Shown: positions 60,125 to 64,000 of the stretch, in pieces
Layout: each line of letters starts with the position of its first letter
How positions within the stretch are numbered: position 1 is the first letter of the stretch
Origin: Hymenobacter ruricola
GTDB taxonomy: Bacteria > Bacteroidota > Bacteroidia > Cytophagales > Hymenobacteraceae
Assembly: GCF_015694525.1 (NCBI RefSeq)
Contig: NZ_JADQDM010000013.1
Location: forward strand, 1 to 64,000
Direction: 5' to 3'
DNA: 64,000 nt
Notes under the pieces: generated by a model
The model's input: the letters and a program-made list of their open reading frames with translations, nothing else
What the model was told of the DNA's origin: nothing
Database searches by the model: none
Translations under genes and position numbers: made by a program

Positions 60125-61135
60125 TCACACCCGCAACTGGTTATAATCGCCGAGGCTCAAGTCGTCGGGCGAGCCCACCACGCTGGCGTGGTTGCCAATC
60201 ATGGAATTGGTGATGACCGCATTCAGCACCGAGGCCGACTGCTGCACGATGGAGTTCGACAGGCGCGAGTCGCGCACGTTGGCGTGGTCGCCCAAACTCA
60301 CGTGCGGGCCCACCACCGAGTCGGTCACGATGGCGTTTTCGCCAATGTACACCGGCTCGATAATCACCGAGTTGGTGATTTTGGCCGAGGCGGCCACCAG
60401 CGACTCGCCGCGTTCCTTGAGGTACTCCAGGTAGCGCTGGTTGGTGAATACCGTGGCGTCCTTGTTGCCGCAGTCAAGCCACTCGGTCACGCGGCCGGGC
60501 ACGAACACCGTGCCCTTGTTCTTCATGTTTTCGAGGGCGTTGGTGAGCTGGTACTCGCCTTTGTCCTTTATGTCGTTGTCGAGCAGGTACTGCAGCTCGT
60601 CGCGCAGGTACTCGCCGTCCTGGAAGTAGTAGATGCCGATGATGGCCAGGTCCGACACGAATTCCTGCGGCTTTTCCACAAACTCCGTAATCTGGCCCTG
60701 CTCATTCAGCTTCACCACGCCGAAGGGGCGCGGGTCTTCTACTTTCTGCACCCAGATGGTGCCGGGCACGCTGGAATCCAGCGTGAAATCGGCTTTGAAC
60801 AGCGTGTCAGCAAAAGCCACCACCACCGGGCCAGTCAGAGCTTCCTTCGCGCAGAGAATGGCGTGGGCGGTGCCCAGCGGCTCGTCCTGGTACACGATGG
60901 TGCCCTTGGCGCCTACCGACTCGGCAATTTTCACCAGGTTTTTTTCCACCTCGGCGCCAAAACGGCCGATGATGAAAGCCACCTCGTCCACCGGCTCGCC
61001 GCATACTTTGGCAATGTCCTCCACAAGGCGCTGCACAATGGGCTTGCCCGCAATTGGAATCAGGGGTTTGGGAACGGTGAGGGTGTGGGGGCGCATGCGC
61101 TTGCCCATGCCGGCCATCGGGACGATGATTTTCAT
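60125..61135 (-). CDS. sugar-1-phosphate nucleotidyltransferase
   Basis: 336 residues. The N-terminus has the nucleotidyltransferase signature (MAGMGKRMRPHTLTVPKPLI), with further motifs QDEPLGTAHAILCAKEAL, VVAFADTLFKADF and VEKPQEFVSDLA. It activates a sugar phosphate with NTP to a nucleotide sugar for glycan synthesis; the GlmU/RmlA-like sequence does not fix the sugar or base. From about residue 245 hexapeptide-like repeats (SVIIEPVYIGENAIVTDSVV, GPHVSLGDHANVRDS) form a short left-handed beta-helix tail. dut lies upstream, with a long hairpin between. Confidence 0.92.
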   Translation of the reverse strand: MKIIVPMAGMGKRMRPHTLTVPKPLIPIAGKPIVQRLVEDIAKVCGEPVDEVAFIIGRFGAEVEKNLVKIAESVGAKGTIVYQDEPLGTAHAILCAKEALTGPVVVAFADTLFKADFTLDSSVPGTIWVQKVEDPRPFGVVKLNEQGQITEFVEKPQEFVSDLAIIGIYYFQDGEYLRDELQYLLDNDIKDKGEYQLTNALENMKNKGTVFVPGRVTEWLDCGNKDATVFTNQRYLEYLKERGESLVAASAKITNSVIIEPVYIGENAIVTDSVVGPHVSLGDHANVRDSRLSNSIVQQSASVLNAVITNSMIGNHASVVGSPDDLSLGDYNQLRV

Positions 61136-61201
61136 GTGTTGAGTAGTGGTCAGGTATTTATGATGTTCATTCAGTGTGCGCTAGGCGTTGGCCGCGTCCG
61201 C

Positions 61202-61261
61202 CCGGCAATCGGTTGTTGGCGGCCCGAAGCTAGGGCCTGCCCGCCAACAACCGATTGCCGG
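61202..61261. repeat. 21-bp perfect inverted repeat after dut
   Basis: Arms at 61202-61222 (ccggcaatcggttgttggcg...) and 61241-61261 are perfect complements with an 18-base spacer. The right arm ends three bases from the dut stop codon. There is no T-run, so it may be an attenuator or RNA-stability element rather than a simple terminator. Confidence 0.9.
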
Positions 61262-61264
61262 ATA

Positions 61265-61702
61265 TTAGCTTTTTCCTGTACTGCCATACCCACCCGTGCC
61301 GCGTTGGGTTTCGCTCAGGGCCTCAACGGGCTGCCAAGCTATGGTTTCATGCTTGGCAACTACCAGTTGGGCAATGCGTTCGCCATCGTTCACTACGAAG
61401 GGCTCATTCGACAAATTCACCAGCAGCACCCGGATTTCGCCCCGGTAGTCGGCGTCAATCGTGCCCGGGCTGTTCACAATGCCGATGCCGTGCTTCACGG
61501 CCAGCCCGCTGCGGGGCCGCACCTGCGCCTCGTAGCCCACCGGAATTTCCAGGCTCAGCCCCGTGGGAATGAGTTGGCGCTCCAGCGGGCCCAGCGTGAC
61601 GGGACCATCCACGAGGTGGGCCCGCAAATCGAGGCCGGCGGCGTGGGGCGTCTGGTATTCGGGCAGCGGGTGGCCGGAGTGGTTGATGACGGGAATTTGC
61701 AT
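61265..61702 (-). CDS. dut: dUTP diphosphatase
   Basis: 145 residues, standard trimeric dUTPase. Hydrolyses dUTP to dUMP and pyrophosphate, keeping uracil out of DNA. All five motifs are seen: AAGLDLRA (I), RPRSGLAVKHGI (II), GTIDADYRGEI (III), GERIAQLVV (IV) and RGTGGYGSTG (V). A TATCTTTG box lies 35 bases upstream. The order dut, nucleotidyltransferase, TPR, DUF4292, EnvC-like on one strand recurs in Bacteroidota, to my knowledge. Confidence 0.97.
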   Translation of the reverse strand: MQIPVINHSGHPLPEYQTPHAAGLDLRAHLVDGPVTLGPLERQLIPTGLSLEIPVGYEAQVRPRSGLAVKHGIGIVNSPGTIDADYRGEIRVLLVNLSNEPFVVNDGERIAQLVVAKHETIAWQPVEALSETQRGTGGYGSTGKS

Positions 61703-61737
61703 AGGAACGAAATTAAGACAGCGATAAGCTAGCCGGC

Positions 61738-61745
61738 CAAAGATA
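61738..61745 (-). promoter_or_regulatory. -7 box (TATCTTTG) for dut
   Basis: Exact TAnnTTTG on the minus strand, 35 bases upstream of the dut ATG. No clear -33 element was seen. Confidence 0.5.
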
Positions 61746-61806
61746 GGAGTGTCCTTATGCGGATAGTAAAAGCATTGCCCTAGAAGTGCAGTCTCAGTTC
61801 ATGTCA

Positions 61807-61837
61807 AAAGCCCTGGCAGTGAAGTTGCCAGGGCTTT
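61807..61837 (-). terminator. hairpin terminator of the GH16-like gene
   Basis: A 12-bp perfect stem (aaagccctggca with tgccagggcttt) and a gtgaagt loop, followed on the minus strand by TTTTGAC. It lies 27 bases past the stop codon at 61865. Confidence 0.85.
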
Positions 61838-61864
61838 CCAATGCTCGCTGTTGTTTGTCCGCAG

Positions 61865-63910
61865 CTAATGAGTTATTGGATTAGAAAAACTCTCGTGGTC
61901 AATCAGCACTTTGTTCGTTGTGATGATATCTGCCCCAACAACCTTTAGCGTATAAATGCCTGCGGGCATTTCTTTGGTATCGATGATTAAATCTGCTGAT
62001 GTCAGGCTTGACGTAAAAACAATCTTTCCATAGGCGTTAGACAGATAAAGCGTGCTTTTAGCATTCTCTTCCGCGCCTTTCACAAGCAGCGACGCATTGG
62101 CAGGATTGGGATAAAAGGACACTTGCCGCGGTTGTTCTCCCCCGGGAGGATTTGAAGTATTGGGCGGGCAACTTAGGGGCCGATAGATTCTATCGCTGAT
62201 TGTAACTGTCCCACATTCGTTGGTAATAGATAGTGTATAAGGCGCAGCGGGATTTGTACCAGGATAGGCATACCACTCTCCACTAATGCAAGGGTCAGAA
62301 GTATGGACACAGCCGCATCCAGGGTCCGTCCCCGGACCCGGTGTTGGCGCTACTTTACCCTGAACACTGTCCATTTGGGTCGTGTTCACTAGTGCTCGGT
62401 GAGGCGCCAGAGCCATTGTCGTCCAATCGTACGTTGCTCCCATTAGGCTCGCTCCCGGGATGTATGCGCATAGGTTGAAAGATTGACAGGAGACGGCCGG
62501 ATTCTGTGGCGAATTGTGGAGCAGGGCGTAGAGGTCGCTGTAGCTTATTGGCAAACCTATCCAAAAGTTTTTCGTGATTTTACCTTCCGCTGATGTGCAA
62601 ACAGTCCCGTTCTGAAATATGGGCTCTGCAGCAATCCAGCCAGGCTCCGTCAAATTCGCCGATACCGGGGTCACCGTTACCGTGTTGCCTGTCGTGCTTG
62701 AAAGAACCAGATTGCTGGAGCATGTCCAATTAATTCCAGTGGTAGGCAGGCGAAAGGCGGCAGTAAAATCTTGCGGTCCACATATTGCCTTTTTTTCCGC
62801 CACAGGCGAGCTGTTTAGTGTTCCCCCACACAGGTGCTTTGGGTCATCAATTGGGATGCGCTGATAGACCCTGATGTAATCAATGTTGTAGGATGCGGGC
62901 AGGGTTGCCGTTCCATCGATGCCTTCGTCGCCCATTTTCAGCTCAGCCACGATGTTAAGCGGACTGTCGGGCCACAGTGGGTTGCTGATGCACGTGGCGC
63001 ATGAGTTCTCGCCGCATGGGTTCCCCAACATGTCTACATAACGGTAATAGCGGTTCACTTCTACTCCGTCGTAGAACCAGACGATTCTGCTTGGCTCCCA
63101 TTCAACAGCATAGATATGGTAGCCATTTGTGATACCGGTTACACGAGGGTCTTTTTGAAAATTTACCCGGGAGAACGAGTTGGGCAAATCGTGTGGGGAA
63201 TGTCCTTCGCAATCTTTGCATTCTACCCCTCTGGTGCTCGGGTGAGTATTATAGGGCTGCCCGTGTAGGGAGGTGTATAAAGTGAGATGGTCTGCTGTAT
63301 ACGTCCAGCCATAAGACAGGCCATCCCAATATTCTTGGCGATGGTGAGAATCATTGACCTCCAGCACATCTATTTCGGAAGTGCCACAATTGCCGCCTAT
63401 AAGCCAGAACGAACTCCATAATGGCTGACCCATCCATCCACAAGTGCCTCGCGGCATCTGGCATCGGATTTCGAAGCGACCGTACAGATACTGATTTTTA
63501 CTGTAAATAAGCCCGCCCGTAAAGTCGCCATTTTTTGAACCATACGGCTGAGGGTTAGGCTCTGATTTTACTTGAAGCGTTAAGATTCCATTATCAACAG
63601 TAACATTCTCGTCTCTGAACACAACCGGCCCTTCTGGTTTGGTTCGGTCATCAGGACTGGTATATGGATAGTAAGTTGCCCAGTCGTTAGTATTGATTGC
63701 CGTACCATCGAATTCATCGTTGTAGATGAGACGAAAAGGCTGATTGGATATTCCTGAATTGCACCGATATGCGTATCTGATATTGGAAGAGAAATTGGTG
63801 CATGTACCGTCAAACCACCCAATGGATGATTGGGCCAAGGCATACCCGCCGGGCATACACAGTAGAAGTAATATTCTAATTCCAAAAAGCGAGTGTAATA
63901 TTTTTTTCAT
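61865..63910 (-). CDS. GH16-like secreted glycosidase with T9SS type A sorting domain
   Basis: 681 residues from the ATG at 63910 (MKKILHSLFGIRILLLLCMP, cleavage near ALAQ). Residues about 55-365 are a GH16-type jelly roll (LIYNDEFDGTAINTNDWATY, GRFEIRCQMPRGTCGWMG) with the catalytic ExDxxE motif SEIDVLE (Glu179, Asp181, Glu184) and the closing YNIDYIRVYQR. GH16 enzymes cleave beta-glucans and galactans such as laminarin, agar or carrageenan; the substrate is not predictable. A middle part with many Cys follows, then the sorting domain (VSFYPNPANASLLVKG, AGIYTLKVVGADI). Base composition is clearly lower in GC than its neighbours, and cysteines are unusually many (over 20). It may be an acquired gene. 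Confidence 0.9.
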   Translation of the reverse strand: MKKILHSLFGIRILLLLCMPGGYALAQSSIGWFDGTCTNFSSNIRYAYRCNSGISNQPFRLIYNDEFDGTAINTNDWATYYPYTSPDDRTKPEGPVVFRDENVTVDNGILTLQVKSEPNPQPYGSKNGDFTGGLIYSKNQYLYGRFEIRCQMPRGTCGWMGQPLWSSFWLIGGNCGTSEIDVLEVNDSHHRQEYWDGLSYGWTYTADHLTLYTSLHGQPYNTHPSTRGVECKDCEGHSPHDLPNSFSRVNFQKDPRVTGITNGYHIYAVEWEPSRIVWFYDGVEVNRYYRYVDMLGNPCGENSCATCISNPLWPDSPLNIVAELKMGDEGIDGTATLPASYNIDYIRVYQRIPIDDPKHLCGGTLNSSPVAEKKAICGPQDFTAAFRLPTTGINWTCSSNLVLSSTTGNTVTVTPVSANLTEPGWIAAEPIFQNGTVCTSAEGKITKNFWIGLPISYSDLYALLHNSPQNPAVSCQSFNLCAYIPGASLMGATYDWTTMALAPHRALVNTTQMDSVQGKVAPTPGPGTDPGCGCVHTSDPCISGEWYAYPGTNPAAPYTLSITNECGTVTISDRIYRPLSCPPNTSNPPGGEQPRQVSFYPNPANASLLVKGAEENAKSTLYLSNAYGKIVFTSSLTSADLIIDTKEMPAGIYTLKVVGADIITTNKVLIDHESFSNPITH

Positions 63911-64000
63911 GCGTTTACTGTAGGTTGAGGGTGAAAAATATAGCGACAATATAGGTACTTGCCCCAGCTTATTGACAACACACGGAGGAACACCCAGAAA

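Noticed and set aside
59954..61732. 592-codon plus-strand open frame over the TPR, nucleotidyltransferase and dut genes
   Set aside because: Runs antisense across three well-supported genes and intergenic gaps, and has no domain.
1..64000. tRNA or rRNA genes
   Set aside because: Intergenic gaps were read for cloverleaf ends and rRNA landmarks and none was found; small RNAs of other kinds cannot be excluded by eye.

Overview
The window looks like a chromosome segment of a GC-rich Bacteroidota bacterium, most likely Hymenobacter or a close Cytophagales relative. The signs are: type IX secretion (T9SS) C-terminal sorting domains on several large exported proteins, a complete sprA, Bacteroidota-type -7 boxes (TAnnTTTG) in front of many genes, poor Shine-Dalgarno sites, TonB receptors with carboxypeptidase-like N-terminal domains, and GC near 65% in most genes. 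The genus is an inference from these traits. I see no tRNA, rRNA, CRISPR array, transposase or phage gene.

Layout. 1-8.4 kb: two large T9SS type A surface proteins, the first cut by the window edge. 8.4-14.3 kb (minus strand): an alpha/beta hydrolase, an M28 lipoprotein peptidase, cysS, a four-helix-bundle (IVP-type) gene bracketed by inverted repeats, and an EEP-family membrane nuclease/phosphatase. 14.6-21.8 kb: two tandem paralogous giant exported proteins with type B (gliding-associated) sorting domains. 21.9-24.6 kb: a flippase and a GT4 glycosyltransferase. 24.7-33.5 kb: two divergent TonB receptors, the second followed by a beta-helix lipoprotein, then a TonB-C-terminal protein. 33.7-35.5 kb: YicC and a small exported protein. 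35.5-48.7 kb (minus strand): maeB, ruvA, sprA, gcvH and a VanZ-M28 fusion; from general knowledge this neighbourhood of sprA recurs in Bacteroidota. 48.8-54.2 kb (minus): lipoprotein, LysM lytic transglycosylase, gatA, two tatA paralogues. 54.5-55.5 kb: a GAF-LytTR regulator. 55.8-61.7 kb (minus): EnvC-like protein, DUF4292 lipoprotein, TPR protein, sugar nucleotidyltransferase, dut. 61.9-63.9 kb: a low-GC, cysteine-rich GH16-like T9SS protein.

Common threads. The window holds the outer-membrane T9SS translocon subunit SprA and five proteins that look like its substrates (three type A, two type B). A second theme is cell-envelope work: a lytic transglycosylase, an EnvC-like amidase activator, TatA, lipoproteins and polysaccharide export. 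A third is the number of intergenic palindromes: at least five sequence families, some of which donate stop codons or C-terminal residues to neighbouring genes. No complete novel defence or mobile system is obvious. The best leads are the inverted-repeat-bracketed IVP gene, the VanZ-M28 fusion, the TonB receptor/beta-helix lipoprotein pair and the palindrome families.
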